A DNA stretch of 64,000 nucleotides from Thalassospira lucentensis (GCF_032921865.1 NZ_CP136684.1:3507001-3571000); one strand, 5' to 3'; positions 8,614 to 19,942 are shown, counted from the stretch's first letter. Numbers and translations are program-made. Notes: generated by a model from the letters alone, not told the origin.

Positions 8614-10043
8614 GCCGCCCCTTAAATCGTGCCGAAAGCAGCCCCACTGCACCGACGGCGCGTCATCTGATGTTTGACGATCTTGAACAGCTTGACCAGA
8701 TTCTGGCCGCAACCAGCGATATGGCACGCGCGTTTGTTCAGGGTGCCGATGACATGGATGTAACCTGCCGCGACTTTTCTGCCTTTGATCCCTCGCGCCT
8801 GATGCCGGGGCAGGGTCGCGGTACGCTTGATGCGTTGCGGGCAGCTAAGGAAGAAATTCTGCCGCTGCTCGCCGCATCAATCGGTCCCCGTTATCTTGGC
8901 TTTGTGACCGGTGGAACCACACCCGCCGCCCTTGCCGGTGACTGGCTGACTGCTGCAGTTGACCAGAACGCCACCGGACCGGAAGGCAGTGTTACGGCGG
9001 CGGTCGAGGAACAGGTGATCAGTTGGCTGTGCGACTTGGCCGGTTTGCCCAAGGGGCGGTTTGACGGTGTTTTGACCACCGGGGCGACGGTATCCAACCT
9101 TTTGGGGCTTGTTGCCGGTCGCCAGTGGTGCGGCCAGCAGATCGGTGTTGATGTTGACGCTGATGGGGCCGGTGTTCTTCCGAGTTTTGAAATCTTTGCG
9201 GCGAGCCCGCATGCCAGCATGATCAAGGATTTATCGGTCACCGGTATCGGTCGTAACAGCTTTACCAAGGTTGCGACCCAACCCGGGACCGAAGAAACCG
9301 ATATTGCCGATCTTAAGACGAAGCTTGCGGCAAGCAAGGCCAAGGCCAAGATGGTCATTGCATCTGCCGGAACGGTGAACGCCACCGATTTCGACAATCT
9401 GGTCGCTATTGCCGATTTGTGTGCGGCGTTTGGGGCGTGGCTGCATGTGGATGCGGCGTTTGGCATGTTTGCTGCCCTTGATGATCGTCGTGCCCATTTG
9501 CTGGCGGGGCTTGACCGTGCGGATTCCATCACGTCCGACGGTCATAAATGGCTAAATGTTCCCTATGATTGCGGAATTTTCCTGACCCGGCATATCCGTG
9601 TACTTGAAACCTGCTGCCGGGCATTTGCGCCTTATCTGCAGACCGAGGCGGTCGGTAATATGTATATCAATCGCGGGGTGGAAAACTCCCGCCGGTTCCG
9701 GGCCTTGCCGCTTTGGTTGGCGATGGTGGCCTATGGTCGCGACGGATTTGCCGGGATTGTTCGGGTGAACTGTGATCAGGCTGCTGATCTGGCGCAGTGG
9801 GTGCGCGGTCATGAACGGCTTGAATTGCTGAGCGAACCCAAACTTAACGTGACCATGTTTACCGGTCCGGGAAGCGATGATGACAATCGCGCCTTGCTGA
9901 CGCGAATCAATGCGACCGGCAAACTGTTTATGACGCCAACGATTTATGGTGGCCGGTTCGGGTTCCGTGCTGCGTTCAGCAACTGGCGCATGCAGGATCA
10001 CGATATGGAGATTGTCAGGAACGCAATTGACAGTGTCCTGTAA
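8610..10043 (+). CDS. group II PLP-dependent amino-acid decarboxylase family protein
   Basis: A 477-aa fold-type I PLP enzyme of the aromatic-amino-acid/glutamate decarboxylase family. The PLP Lys is K313 in DGHKWLNVPYDCG, and the upstream HVDAAFG motif holds the ring-contacting Asp. The N-terminal GPRYLGFVTGGTTPAALAGD stretch matches a bacterial subgroup often annotated as pyridoxal-dependent decarboxylase or aspartate aminotransferase-fold. It overlaps the dehydratase by 4 bases and is followed 48 bases later by a PhzF-like gene. The operon suggests breakdown or modification of a specific amino acid under MocR control. The substrate is unknown. Confidence 0.8.
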   Translation: MSRPLNRAESSPTAPTARHLMFDDLEQLDQILAATSDMARAFVQGADDMDVTCRDFSAFDPSRLMPGQGRGTLDALRAAKEEILPLLAASIGPRYLGFVTGGTTPAALAGDWLTAAVDQNATGPEGSVTAAVEEQVISWLCDLAGLPKGRFDGVLTTGATVSNLLGLVAGRQWCGQQIGVDVDADGAGVLPSFEIFAASPHASMIKDLSVTGIGRNSFTKVATQPGTEETDIADLKTKLAASKAKAKMVIASAGTVNATDFDNLVAIADLCAAFGAWLHVDAAFGMFAALDDRRAHLLAGLDRADSITSDGHKWLNVPYDCGIFLTRHIRVLETCCRAFAPYLQTEAVGNMYINRGVENSRRFRALPLWLAMVAYGRDGFAGIVRVNCDQAADLAQWVRGHERLELLSEPKLNVTMFTGPGSDDDNRALLTRINATGKLFMTPTIYGGRFGFRAAFSNWRMQDHDMEIVRNAIDSVL

Positions 10044-10091
10044 CAGCGTTGTTTTTCGACATATGTAGAGATCATTCAGGATAGACGATTT

Positions 10092-10919
10092 ATGACCACA
10101 CTTCCGATTTACCAGATTGACGCGTTCGCAGACCGGATGTTTGCCGGTAATCCGGCGGCGGTGGTGCCGCTTGATAGTTGGCTGTCTGATGCGGTAATGC
10201 AGAATATCGCCTTGGAAAACAATCTGTCGGAAACAGCCTTCGTGGTGAAGCTTGATCCGTCAAAGAATGACGGAGCTGATTTTCATATCCGATGGTTCAC
10301 ACCAACGGTCGAAGTGCCGCTTTGCGGCCATGCGACGCTGGCAAGTGCGTTTGTCATTTTCAATATGCTGGGCTTTGGCGGTGATTTGATTCGCCTGCAA
10401 AGTGCTAGCGGAATTCTGACTGCGCGCCGTGATGGTGATGCGATTGTGCTTAATTTCCCCAGGCAATCGATTGCTCCTGACGATGTTCCGGCGCACGTTC
10501 TTGCCGCCATATCCAACGCAAGGCCGACAAGAACATTCCGGGTTGCCAGCCGGGATACGGATTTTGTCGTGGTCTATGATGATGCATCGGTGGTGCGGAA
10601 CATGACCCCCGATATGTCAGCATTGGGAAAACTGGCCAAACGCGGTGTGATCGTTACCGCACCGGGCGATCAGCCGGGCATCGATATGGTATCGCGGTAT
10701 TTTCTGCCCGCCCTTGGCATTGATGAGGACCCAGTCACCGGTTACATGCATTGCGTTGTCTCGCCGTATTGGGCGGAACGCAACGGGAAATCCAATGTTG
10801 TCGGCTATCAGGCGTCCAAGCGCGGCGGGATTGTTGATTGTACGATTGATGGTGATCGTGTCCATCTGAAGGGCAATGCGCTTTTGTATCTCAAGGGCGA
10901 GATTTATTTGCCTGATTGA
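10092..10919 (+). CDS. PhzF-family isomerase/epimerase
   Basis: A 275-aa protein of the PhzF/YddE (diaminopimelate epimerase-like) fold. It has IYQIDAFADRMFAGNPAAVV at the N-terminus and the catalytic Glu at E47 in NNLSETAF. The second half carries the DEDPVTGYMHC motif seen in the family. PhzF proteins isomerise trans-2,3-dihydro-3-hydroxyanthranilate or, in many relatives, unknown small acids, without a cofactor. It is the last gene of the dehydratase-decarboxylase-PhzF operon, followed by a strong terminator. Its true substrate is unknown. Confidence 0.85.
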   Translation: MTTLPIYQIDAFADRMFAGNPAAVVPLDSWLSDAVMQNIALENNLSETAFVVKLDPSKNDGADFHIRWFTPTVEVPLCGHATLASAFVIFNMLGFGGDLIRLQSASGILTARRDGDAIVLNFPRQSIAPDDVPAHVLAAISNARPTRTFRVASRDTDFVVVYDDASVVRNMTPDMSALGKLAKRGVIVTAPGDQPGIDMVSRYFLPALGIDEDPVTGYMHCVVSPYWAERNGKSNVVGYQASKRGGIVDCTIDGDRVHLKGNALLYLKGEIYLPD

Positions 10920-10951
10920 CGTCGGACAGACTGTCGAAAAGCGATCATTGC

Positions 10952-10988
10952 AATGGCGGGCAGGGCACAACACTGCCCGCCATTTTTA
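10952..10988 (+). terminator. Rho-independent terminator of the PhzF operon
   Basis: AATGGCGGGCAG (10952-10963) pairs perfectly with CTGCCCGCCATT (10973-10984) around a 9-nt loop. The stem runs into a T-rich tail. Confidence 0.85.
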
Positions 10989-11198
10989 TGGAAAGTCGCT
11001 GGTTTTCTATGACCTTATGTGGCTGGCTGATCTACCCACTATCGCGCAGGGCCGCGATCACACGTTTGATTTTTATTGACCTCTTGCAGGGGCTTTCGTC
11101 TAAGTAAGGACAAAATACGACTTTCGGGGAATGGACAGACCTTCAAAATTGTCTGCCACAACCTCGTATCAAAGCGCTGTTGCAGGGGAAGATGGATC

Positions 11199-13070
11199 GT
11201 GATCGATAGTGTTGTCGCCAGTTCTGCGACGCCATTACAGATGTGGGTGGTTCTGGCACTGGTCGCCGGATCGCTGGTTCTGTACGGGCTGGAGCGCATA
11301 TCGCTCGAACTGACCAGCATGGCGCTGATTGCCATATTGCTGTTGTTCTTCAATTTCTTCCCGCTGCCCGATGCCGAGGGCAACAACCTTCTGGATGCTG
11401 GCGCGTTGATGTCGGGGTTTGCCAACCCCGCCTTGTTGACCGTGTTATCCTTGCTTGTTGTTGGGCAGGGCATGGTTTTGACCGGTGGGGTCAGCTATAT
11501 CGCCGGTCTGATTACCGAACATGGTGGCAAGAACGCATCCGTGGCGATTTTTATCGGTCTGTTTGTTGTGATGCTGATGTCGGCATTCCTGAACAACACC
11601 CCGGTTGTTGTTATCTTCATACCGATCATTCAGGCACTGGCTGAACGTATCCAGCGTTCACCAAGTGCTTTGATGATTCCGCTTTCTTACGTTGCGATTC
11701 TGGGCGGTATGACGACCCTGATCGGGTCTTCGACCAACCTTCTGGTATCAAGCTCCTTGATCGAACTTGGCATGCCTGCGCTTGAATTCTTCGAATTCAC
11801 CGTGATTGGAAGCGTGCTTGCCCTGTCCGGGTTTATTTACGTCCTGTTTATTGCGCCGCGTCTTTTGCCCGCATTGGCATCGATGCGTAGCAAGCTTGCC
11901 AACCCCGACAGCAGCGGAAAACAGTTTATTGCCCAGATTACGGTTGGTCCGGCATCGCAGATGATCGGCAGCCGCCCGGTCGCGGGTTTCTTTAAGAACC
12001 TGCCCAACATCACGATCCAGATGATCGTTCGGCGCGAACATGCCGATCTGCCGCCGTTCGAAGAGGACATGGAAATCCAGGCTGGTGACGTTCTTGTCGT
12101 TGCCGCCACGCGCAAGGCCCTGACCGAGGCGCTTCAAAAAGACCCCGGGCTTTTGCATGCGGAGGCCGCCGCCGTTCACGAAGGTGGTGAGGAGATTCCG
12201 CAAAAGTCGACGCAGCTTCTGGCCGAAGTGATGCTGCCACCGGGGTCGCGCCTGATCGGGTTCAACCTTGAACAGATCGGTTTCAGATATCAGTACAAAT
12301 GCCTTGTTCTTGGTATCCAGCGCCGTTCACGCATGATCCGCACGCAGATGACCGAAATTCGGCTTGAAGCCGGCGACGTTCTTCTGGTGCAGGGACGATC
12401 CGAGGATGTTGAAGCCCTTCGTACCATTCGCGATGTGGTTTTGCTGGAATGGTCGACGCGTACTTTGCCGCGCCCGTTCCATGCGCGCCGTGCCGCGACC
12501 ATTTTCCTTGGCGTGATTGCGGTTGCCGCGACCGGCCTTGTGCCGATCATGGTTTCAAGTTTTATCGGTGCGGCACTGATGATCGCATCCGGGGCGCTTA
12601 ATCTGCGTCAGGCATCGCGTGCAATTGATCGAAAGATCGTCTTGCTGGTGGCGGCTGCATTGGCATTGGGCAATGCGTTACAGCTAACCGGCGGGGCGGA
12701 ATTCGTTGCCGATCAGTTGCTTGCGGCAACGCGCGGGGCACCGGCACCGATTATCCTGTCATTGTTCTTCCTGATCGTGGCGCTCTTTACCAATGTTCTG
12801 TCGAACAATGCCTGTGCTGTTCTGTTCACACCTATCGGCATTGGCATGGCCCAAAACCTTGGCGTGGAGCCCCATATCTTTGCTATTGCGGTGGTGATGG
12901 CAGCGAACTGTTCGTTTGCATCACCGGTCGGGTATCAGACCAACCTTCTGGTGATGGGGCCGGGGCACTATCGATTTGTCGACTTCCTGCGGGCCGGGAC
13001 ACCATTGATCATCATCTTGTGGCTGGTGTTCAGTCTGTTTGCCCCGTGGTATTACGACATCCCTTTCTGA
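11199..13070 (+). CDS. SLC13-family permease with two central RCK-C (TrkA-C) domains
   Basis: A 623-aa inner-membrane protein. Two hydrophobic blocks with multiple helices (about 1-190 and 400-620) flank a soluble middle part holding two TrkA-C-like domains: IAQITVGPASQMIG with GDVLVVAATR, then LAEVMLPPGSRLIG with GDVLLVQG. This is the architecture of SLC13/DASS-type anion permeases such as sulfate or dicarboxylate transporters. AGGGGAAG (11184-11191) fits a GTG start at 11199. The open frame begins at 11076 but the extra residues are not membrane-like. It stands alone after the PhzF terminator. The transported ion is not deducible. Confidence 0.85.
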   Translation: MIDSVVASSATPLQMWVVLALVAGSLVLYGLERISLELTSMALIAILLLFFNFFPLPDAEGNNLLDAGALMSGFANPALLTVLSLLVVGQGMVLTGGVSYIAGLITEHGGKNASVAIFIGLFVVMLMSAFLNNTPVVVIFIPIIQALAERIQRSPSALMIPLSYVAILGGMTTLIGSSTNLLVSSSLIELGMPALEFFEFTVIGSVLALSGFIYVLFIAPRLLPALASMRSKLANPDSSGKQFIAQITVGPASQMIGSRPVAGFFKNLPNITIQMIVRREHADLPPFEEDMEIQAGDVLVVAATRKALTEALQKDPGLLHAEAAAVHEGGEEIPQKSTQLLAEVMLPPGSRLIGFNLEQIGFRYQYKCLVLGIQRRSRMIRTQMTEIRLEAGDVLLVQGRSEDVEALRTIRDVVLLEWSTRTLPRPFHARRAATIFLGVIAVAATGLVPIMVSSFIGAALMIASGALNLRQASRAIDRKIVLLVAAALALGNALQLTGGAEFVADQLLAATRGAPAPIILSLFFLIVALFTNVLSNNACAVLFTPIGIGMAQNLGVEPHIFAIAVVMAANCSFASPVGYQTNLLVMGPGHYRFVDFLRAGTPLIIILWLVFSLFAPWYYDIPF

Positions 13071-13231
13071 TCCGGATTTCGGATGAGAAATCGGCTGATC
13101 TGTCATGCAAATACGGGCAGTTATGATGCGCCAAAGGCGTTTGACTTTTGCGCGTGTCGCAATAGGATCGGGCTCCGATTTTGACGAAGAATTATGCGCC
13201 TGCATCGTTCGATTATCTCAGGAATATGCCG

Positions 13232-14437
<1,206 letters not shown>

Positions 14438-14580
14438 ACGGCATTTCGTAAGTATTATTTGCGTCTTCGGGGGTTTTCCCGTTGCCCTGTCCGGCACAAA
14501 GCGGTAGTAACCGCTACCGGATATATAGATCAGGCACGACCTGAACCGATTTTGCGCGCCTTGTCCGGAAAGCACACATA

Positions 14581-15747
14581 ATGACCGAACTTGCCAGGAA
14601 AGCTCTTTTGCCCGCCGGCCTTCAGGATGTTCTGCCTGGAACCGCCGCACGGGAAGCTGACATACGCGAAAAGCTGATGAGCAGTTTCGCACATGCGGGC
14701 TATGACCGGGTCAAGACGCCGCTGGTCGAATTCGAAGAAAGCCTTCTGGAAGGTGCTGCTCCCGAACTTGCCACCCAAACGTTCCGCCTGATGGATCCGG
14801 TGTCGCACCGGATGATGGGGGTTCGCTCAGATATGACCCCGCAGGTCGGCCGTATTGCCGCGACCCGTCTGGGGGATGCGCCGCGTCCGCTGCGTCTTTC
14901 CTATTCCGGCGATGTATTGCGCATCAAGGGCACACAGTTGCGTCCTGAACGTCAGTTTGCACAGGTCGGGGCGGAACTTATTGGCGTGTCCAGTGCGGCA
15001 GCGGATACCGAGATTGTGTTGCTGGCGCTTGAGGCGCTGGAGCATGTCGGTCTACCCGATGTTTCCGTCGATCTGAATTTGCCGACCCTGCCGGTGCGTC
15101 TGTTTGATGCGTTTGGCGTCGCGCCCGATGATCGCGAAACGCTGATCGCGGCCCTTGAACATCGCGATGTTGCCGCGGTCAAAGCGGTTAGTGGCAATGT
15201 AACCGATGTGCTTGTTGCCCTGCTTGAGGCGGCCGGTCCGGCGCAGGCGGCATTGCCGAAGCTTAGAAAGCTTGAATTGCCACTGGGCGCATCCGAAGAA
15301 TTGCACCGTTTGATCGAGGTTGCCGAACGCATTCTGGCATCCGATCTTGATGCAGCCCTGACCATCGATCCGGTTGAAATGGCCGGTTTCCGCTATCAGA
15401 CCGGTGTCAGCTTTACTCTGTTTGCCAAGCATGTACGCGGTGAGCTGGGGCGCGGTGGCCGTTATCGGGCGGGTGGTTCGGGCGGCGAGGCCGCAACCGG
15501 CATGTCGCTTTTCATGGATACGATTTTGCGCGGTCTTGCCGATGTGAAACCGGTCGAACGTGTGTATCTGCCGTTGGGCACGCCCCAGCGCGAAGCGCGC
15601 AAATTGCGCAAAGACGGCCATTATACCGTGGCAGCACTTGAAGGTGCGGCCGAAGCCAAAACAGAAGATGCGGCGCGCAAGGAAGCACGTCGCATGGGAT
15701 GCAGTTTTATTTATCTTGGCGGCCAGATTGTGCCGCTGGGTGTGTAA
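14581..15747 (+). CDS. hisZ: ATP phosphoribosyltransferase regulatory subunit HisZ
   Basis: A 388-aa class II aminoacyl-tRNA-synthetase paralogue. LLPAGLQDVLPGTAAREADI at the start and the SDMTPQVGRIAATRL and GGRYRAGGSGGEAATGMSLF motifs match HisZ. The C-terminal anticodon-binding domain of true HisRS is reduced. HisZ forms a hetero-octamer with the short form of HisG and confers histidine feedback regulation on the first step of histidine synthesis. No hisG is in this window. purA follows after 36 bp, a typical hisZ-purA pair. Confidence 0.92.
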   Translation: MTELARKALLPAGLQDVLPGTAAREADIREKLMSSFAHAGYDRVKTPLVEFEESLLEGAAPELATQTFRLMDPVSHRMMGVRSDMTPQVGRIAATRLGDAPRPLRLSYSGDVLRIKGTQLRPERQFAQVGAELIGVSSAAADTEIVLLALEALEHVGLPDVSVDLNLPTLPVRLFDAFGVAPDDRETLIAALEHRDVAAVKAVSGNVTDVLVALLEAAGPAQAALPKLRKLELPLGASEELHRLIEVAERILASDLDAALTIDPVEMAGFRYQTGVSFTLFAKHVRGELGRGGRYRAGGSGGEAATGMSLFMDTILRGLADVKPVERVYLPLGTPQREARKLRKDGHYTVAALEGAAEAKTEDAARKEARRMGCSFIYLGGQIVPLGV

Positions 15748-15783
15748 CCCAGAACCATTTCTTATCGCGCAAGGAGTTTTGCG

Positions 15784-17079
15784 ATGACCAATGTTGCCGT
15801 GATCGGTTCCCAATGGGGGGACGAGGGGAAAGGCAAGATCGTCGACTGGCTGTCCGAACGGGCAGACGTCGTTGTGCGTTTCCAGGGCGGTCATAACGCC
15901 GGTCATACTTTGGTGATCGACGGAACCACCTATAAGCTGAGCCTTCTGCCGTCGGGTATCGTTCGCAAGAACAAGCTGTCGGTGATTGGCAACGGCGTTG
16001 TCGTTGATCCGTGGGCACTTCTGACCGAGATCGACCGTCTCAAGGGGCAGGGCGTTGAAATTACGCCGGAAAACCTGCGCGTAGCCGAAAATGCCTGCCT
16101 GATCCTGCCGTTGCACGGCAATCTGGACAAGGCACGTGAAGCCGCGGCAACCGGCAACAACAAGATCGGTACGACCGGTCGTGGGATCGGCCCGGCATAT
16201 GAAGACCGTGTTGGCCGCCGTGCAATCCGCGTTGGCGATCTGGCCGATGTCGAACTTCTTGAAGCCAAAGTCGAAAACCTTCTGACCCACCACAATGCGC
16301 TTTTGCGCGGTTTGGGCCAGCCGGAAGTTGATGGTGCCGAACTGTTGGCGCAGCTTAAGGAAATCGCACCGAAAATCCTGCCATTCTCGGACACTGTCTG
16401 GAAATCGTTGAACCAGTTCAAGGAAGCTGGTCAGCGTATCCTGTTTGAAGGTGCGCAGGGCACGATGCTTGATATCGATCATGGCACGTACCCGTTCGTG
16501 ACCTCTTCCAACACGGTTTCGGGCCAGGCAGCGGCTGGTTCGGGTATGGGCCCGTCGGGTGTCGGTTATGTTCTGGGGATCACCAAGGCATACACCACAC
16601 GCGTTGGTGAGGGACCGTTCCCGTCCGAGCTGTTTGATGCTGATGGCGATCGTCTTGGCGAACGTGGGCATGAATTTGGTGTGGTTACCGGGCGTAAACG
16701 TCGTTGCGGCTGGTTTGATGCGGCCCTTGTCCGTCAGTCGGTCAAGGTTAACGGCATTACCGGTATTGCATTGACCAAACTTGACGTTCTTGACGGGTTC
16801 AAGGAAATCAAGATCTGCACCGGCTATGACATTGATGGCAAAATCTATGACCATCTTCCGGCGAACCAGCGTCTTCAGGCCAAAGCCAAACCGGTTTATG
16901 AAACCATTGAAGGCTGGTCGGAAACCACGATGGGTGCGCGTAGCTGGGCCGATCTTCCTGCGGCGGCGATCAAATATGTTCGCCGGATCGAAGAGCTGAT
17001 CGAGGCACCGGTTGCGTTGCTGTCGACCAGCCCGGAACGTGATGACACCATTCTGGTTCACGACCCGTTCAGCGCCTGA
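15784..17079 (+). CDS. purA: adenylosuccinate synthase
   Basis: A 431-aa enzyme making adenylosuccinate from IMP, aspartate and GTP, the first committed step to AMP. The N-terminal GDEGKGK P-loop (12-18) and NAGHT motif follow the family closely, as do the internal [14 protein letters not shown] and [20 protein letters not shown] regions. Length is standard. AAGGAG lies just upstream of the ATG. A strong terminator follows 22 bp after the stop. Confidence 0.97.
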   Translation: MTNVAVIGSQWGDEGKGKIVDWLSERADVVVRFQGGHNAGHTLVIDGTTYKLSLLPSGIVRKNKLSVIGNGVVVDPWALLTEIDRLKGQGVEITPENLRVAENACLILPLHGNLDKAREAAATGNNKIGTTGRGIGPAYEDRVGRRAIRVGDLADVELLEAKVENLLTHHNALLRGLGQPEVDGAELLAQLKEIAPKILPFSDTVWKSLNQFKEAGQRILFEGAQGTMLDIDHGTYPFVTSSNTVSGQAAAGSGMGPSGVGYVLGITKAYTTRVGEGPFPSELFDADGDRLGERGHEFGVVTGRKRRCGWFDAALVRQSVKVNGITGIALTKLDVLDGFKEIKICTGYDIDGKIYDHLPANQRLQAKAKPVYETIEGWSETTMGARSWADLPAAAIKYVRRIEELIEAPVALLSTSPERDDTILVHDPFSA

Positions 17080-17101
17080 TCGCGTGTTTGAATGAAAATG
17101 C

Positions 17102-17132
17102 AAAAGCCACCGGTTCTTCCGGTGGCTTTTTT
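17102..17132 (+). terminator. Rho-independent terminator of the hisZ-purA unit
   Basis: AAAAGCCACCGG (17102-17113) pairs with CCGGTGGCTTTT (17119-17130) around TTCTT and ends in a T run. Confidence 0.92.
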
Positions 17133-17302
17133 CGTTTCAGGTGAATGATTTGGCCGATCCGGTCCTTGTTTGCAGCGCGGATAACGGCTTGCTCCGTTTT
17201 GTTATCGGCAGTATCGTTTCAGGGGACCAGAGGACACGACAAAACAGCTTTACAGGTAGGGGCTTTGAACGTGTTTCCTCCAACAAAGAAAAACCGGGGC
17301 TC

Positions 17303-19429
17303 ATGGCACAAGAAGCGGAAATGCAGAAACAGGATGTTTCCGACGGCGCTGACGAACAGGATGGCGCCGGGGAGAAAAAGGATTCCCGGGCGCAGGCACC
17401 AGGCTTGGGCGGAGAGGAACCCGCTGCCAGTGGCGGTGGTGGACGCAGTGTCGAAATTGGCAATTTCCGTGTGTTCTCGGATCTTCGGCTTCCTGAATAC
17501 GATATGGGTAATTGCAAGGCTTATGCCGCAGATAATCTGCGCCGCGAAGAGGGTGGTGCATTCGCACTTGTCACAGACCCGACTGTTCCAACGCGTCAAG
17601 ACCTGATCAGGTTTCTGACGGGGGTACACATTGGTGGCCAAATTGATCTTCTGGACCATGAAATTGCCCACTGGCCGCTATTGGACCGCAAGACAATGGT
17701 GCTTTTCTATGAAAAGCCAGCAGGCGGTCGTGTTTTGGTGCCGGGCGAAAAACAGAGAAAGATAGACGAACACGATTTTGCCAAAGTTGTTATCGAACCG
17801 TTGATGCATGTGTTGCAGGCTGTGGCCGACAAAGGGCTGACGCATCGGAATGTTCGTGCAGACAATCTTTTCTTTGGCGATCCGATGGCTGAGAAGGTTG
17901 TCGTTGGGGATTGTTGTGCTGCCCCTGCCGGTTTCAATCAGCCACTGGTTTACGAGACCATATCCCGAATGACTGCCGACCCTGCCGGTCGCGGGTTGGG
18001 AACGCTGCTTGACGATCTTTATGCCCTGGGCATGACGATTGCCGCCCTTGGTATTGGGCATACGCCGCTTCAAAAGCTGCGCGAACAGGACATTATCGAC
18101 GTTAAACTGTCCAAGGGGTCGTTCCAGGCAGTGGTCATGAATGAAAAACTGCCATTGGCATTGATTGAACCAGTGCGCGGACTTTTATGTGATGACACTG
18201 AAGAAAGATGGGGATTTGCCGAACTGAATGCCTGGATCGATGGCCGTCGGGCAAAACCGGTCCAGTCAAATACCGAGCGAAGAGCAGCCCGATCCCAGAA
18301 CCTGGCGGGCAAGGATTATTATACTGCGCGATCACTTGCGCAGGGGATTGCAAAGAACTGGGTCAACTCGCTTGCACCGCTTCGCGATGGTACTGTTGAA
18401 ATATGGTTGCGCCGCGGGCTTGCGGATAATGACCGCGCCAAACACATGTCTGAAGCAATACGGCAATTGCAGTGGGCTGGTGCGGATAAGCGCGCGGCCG
18501 AGGATATTCTGGTTGCCAAATCAATCATCATCCTTGATCCATCCGGAGCAATCCGGTTCAAGGGCTTTTCTGCGATGGTTGATGGTCTGGGCAGCATGCT
18601 GTCCTATGATGTCCAGCACGGCCGTGGGCCGCAGCGTTTTGCCGATGTTGTGGTCCGCGATATTCCGTCCTTCTGGTTTGGCCGTCAGGGCGGGTACAGC
18701 CCGGAAATTCAGAAGCTGCAGCAGGCGTACAAAAACCTGCGATACTATATCCAACAGCAAAGTGCCGGTTATGGCTATGAGCGGTGCCTTTATGCCATCG
18801 TGCGCAATCAGCACTGCCTGAGCCCGATGATCGAGAAAGATTATGTTGTCGATATAACGCAGCTTTTGCCAGCATTGGAAAAAGCTGCCGCAGATTTGCC
18901 TGACGATAGCTGGCCAGTGGACCGACATATCGCGGCCTTTATTGCGACCCGCCTTGAGGATGATGTCGAGGCACAGCTTCTTGCGCTGCAGAATCCTTCT
19001 GATGAAGTTGAATACAGTCGTGCGATTATCAGTATGCTGGCACTTGTTCAATGGCGACATGGCCCCGATAACCTCCAGAACCTGTCTCATTGGGTCGCAC
19101 GTTTGATGGAGCCCGCGGTCAAGGTATTTCACAGCAAAGCCAGACGGGAGCGGGTCGAACACGAAATCCCGAAACTGGCCAAACGCGGCAATCTGGTTGA
19201 ACTTTACAACCTGATCAATGACGAACAGGAACGCAGAAAGGACCAGACCGAATTCATCACCGCGGTCGAGGAATATTCCGAAGCGGAAAGCGAGGTCTTT
19301 GATCTTAAATCATCAGGTCCCGCACGGCTTGAACTGGCAGAAAAAGTGGGTCAGCAGGCGGCAGCTTTTGCGTCGACCATGATTGCATTGCTGACGGTGT
19401 CGGCACTGTTTCTGATGCATATCTGGTAG
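17303..19429 (+). CDS. membrane-anchored protein-kinase-like pseudoenzyme
   Basis: About 708 aa from the ATG at 17303 (the frame is open from a GTG at 17141, but the first 54 residues look unstructured). Residues ~45-330 show a protein-kinase-like fold. The catalytic loop reads THRNVRADNLFF, so HRD is HRN (H181, R182, N183) and the following Lys is Arg, while the magnesium-binding Asn is kept. The DFG position is GDC (D203), and DDLYALGMTIAALG resembles helix F. A beta-3 Lys is not obvious. A long helical region follows, and the last ~20 residues (STMIALLTVSALFLMHIW) form a tail anchor. It is followed 9 bp later by a small membrane-protein gene. Likely a pseudokinase scaffold; function is unknown. 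Confidence 0.7.
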   Translation: MAQEAEMQKQDVSDGADEQDGAGEKKDSRAQAPGLGGEEPAASGGGGRSVEIGNFRVFSDLRLPEYDMGNCKAYAADNLRREEGGAFALVTDPTVPTRQDLIRFLTGVHIGGQIDLLDHEIAHWPLLDRKTMVLFYEKPAGGRVLVPGEKQRKIDEHDFAKVVIEPLMHVLQAVADKGLTHRNVRADNLFFGDPMAEKVVVGDCCAAPAGFNQPLVYETISRMTADPAGRGLGTLLDDLYALGMTIAALGIGHTPLQKLREQDIIDVKLSKGSFQAVVMNEKLPLALIEPVRGLLCDDTEERWGFAELNAWIDGRRAKPVQSNTERRAARSQNLAGKDYYTARSLAQGIAKNWVNSLAPLRDGTVEIWLRRGLADNDRAKHMSEAIRQLQWAGADKRAAEDILVAKSIIILDPSGAIRFKGFSAMVDGLGSMLSYDVQHGRGPQRFADVVVRDIPSFWFGRQGGYSPEIQKLQQAYKNLRYYIQQQSAGYGYERCLYAIVRNQHCLSPMIEKDYVVDITQLLPALEKAAADLPDDSWPVDRHIAAFIATRLEDDVEAQLLALQNPSDEVEYSRAIISMLALVQWRHGPDNLQNLSHWVARLMEPAVKVFHSKARRERVEHEIPKLAKRGNLVELYNLINDEQERRKDQTEFITAVEEYSEAESEVFDLKSSGPARLELAEKVGQQAAAFASTMIALLTVSALFLMHIW

Positions 19430-19438
19430 GGGACGGGG

Positions 19439-19912
19439 ATGGCAAGACAGTCTGGCAGTAAAAAGAAAAGTGCCTTTTCCGGTTTGTCGGTGGTGGCATC
19501 CGCCGTGCTTTTGTTCATGGTAGCTCTGCCGACATTCATTACTTTAGCAGTCGGGCTTTTGCCTTCTATGGTCGCGTTCATGTTTGATCGCAGCCAGGGA
19601 CGGACCATGTCGCGCTGCATTTTCGGTCTGAATTTTTCAGGGGTTGCGCCCTATATCATGGAAATCTGGCAACAGGGGGCGCAAACCGTTGGTGTTGCAA
19701 CGCAGGAAATTTTCCAGCCCGTTGCCTTGTCGATCATGTATGGCGCAGCCGGTCTTGGCTGGCTTTTGTATCTGGCGATGCCACCGATTGTTGCCAATGT
19801 TCTGAACCTGTCGGCCCAGCGTCGGGTTTCCGAGTTGCGCAAGAAACAGCGCGGATTAATCAAAACTTGGGGTGACAGCCTGATCAAGGAAATTGATCGT
19901 TCCGGGAAGTGA
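19439..19912 (+). CDS. small membrane protein, partner of the kinase-like gene
   Basis: A 157-aa protein with two long hydrophobic segments near the N-terminus (about 15-50) and another at about 95-115 (YGAAGLGWLLYLAMPPIVANV), then a basic cytoplasmic-type tail (SAQRRVSELRKKQRG). There is no recognisable domain. It starts 9 bp after the pseudokinase stop, with GGGGACGGGG as a likely ribosome site, so the two are almost certainly one operon. A membrane complex with the tail-anchored pseudokinase is inferred from adjacency alone. Confidence 0.65.
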   Translation: MARQSGSKKKSAFSGLSVVASAVLLFMVALPTFITLAVGLLPSMVAFMFDRSQGRTMSRCIFGLNFSGVAPYIMEIWQQGAQTVGVATQEIFQPVALSIMYGAAGLGWLLYLAMPPIVANVLNLSAQRRVSELRKKQRGLIKTWGDSLIKEIDRSGK

Positions 19913-19942
19913 CCAGTTCATTGAATGATATATCTTAAGCAC

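Noticed and set aside
15052-17103. Long minus-strand open frame (683 codons) opposite hisZ and purA
   Set aside because: It mirrors two highly conserved genes and its translation has no domain-like pattern. It is an antisense shadow of GC-rich codon use.
17141-17302. N-terminal extension of the pseudokinase frame
   Set aside because: The GTG lies immediately after the purA terminator and the added residues have no domain character. ATG 17303 was preferred.
17840-17911. Active Ser/Thr protein kinase
   Set aside because: The catalytic Asp is Asn (HRN) and the catalytic-loop Lys is Arg, so catalysis is unlikely although the fold is present.
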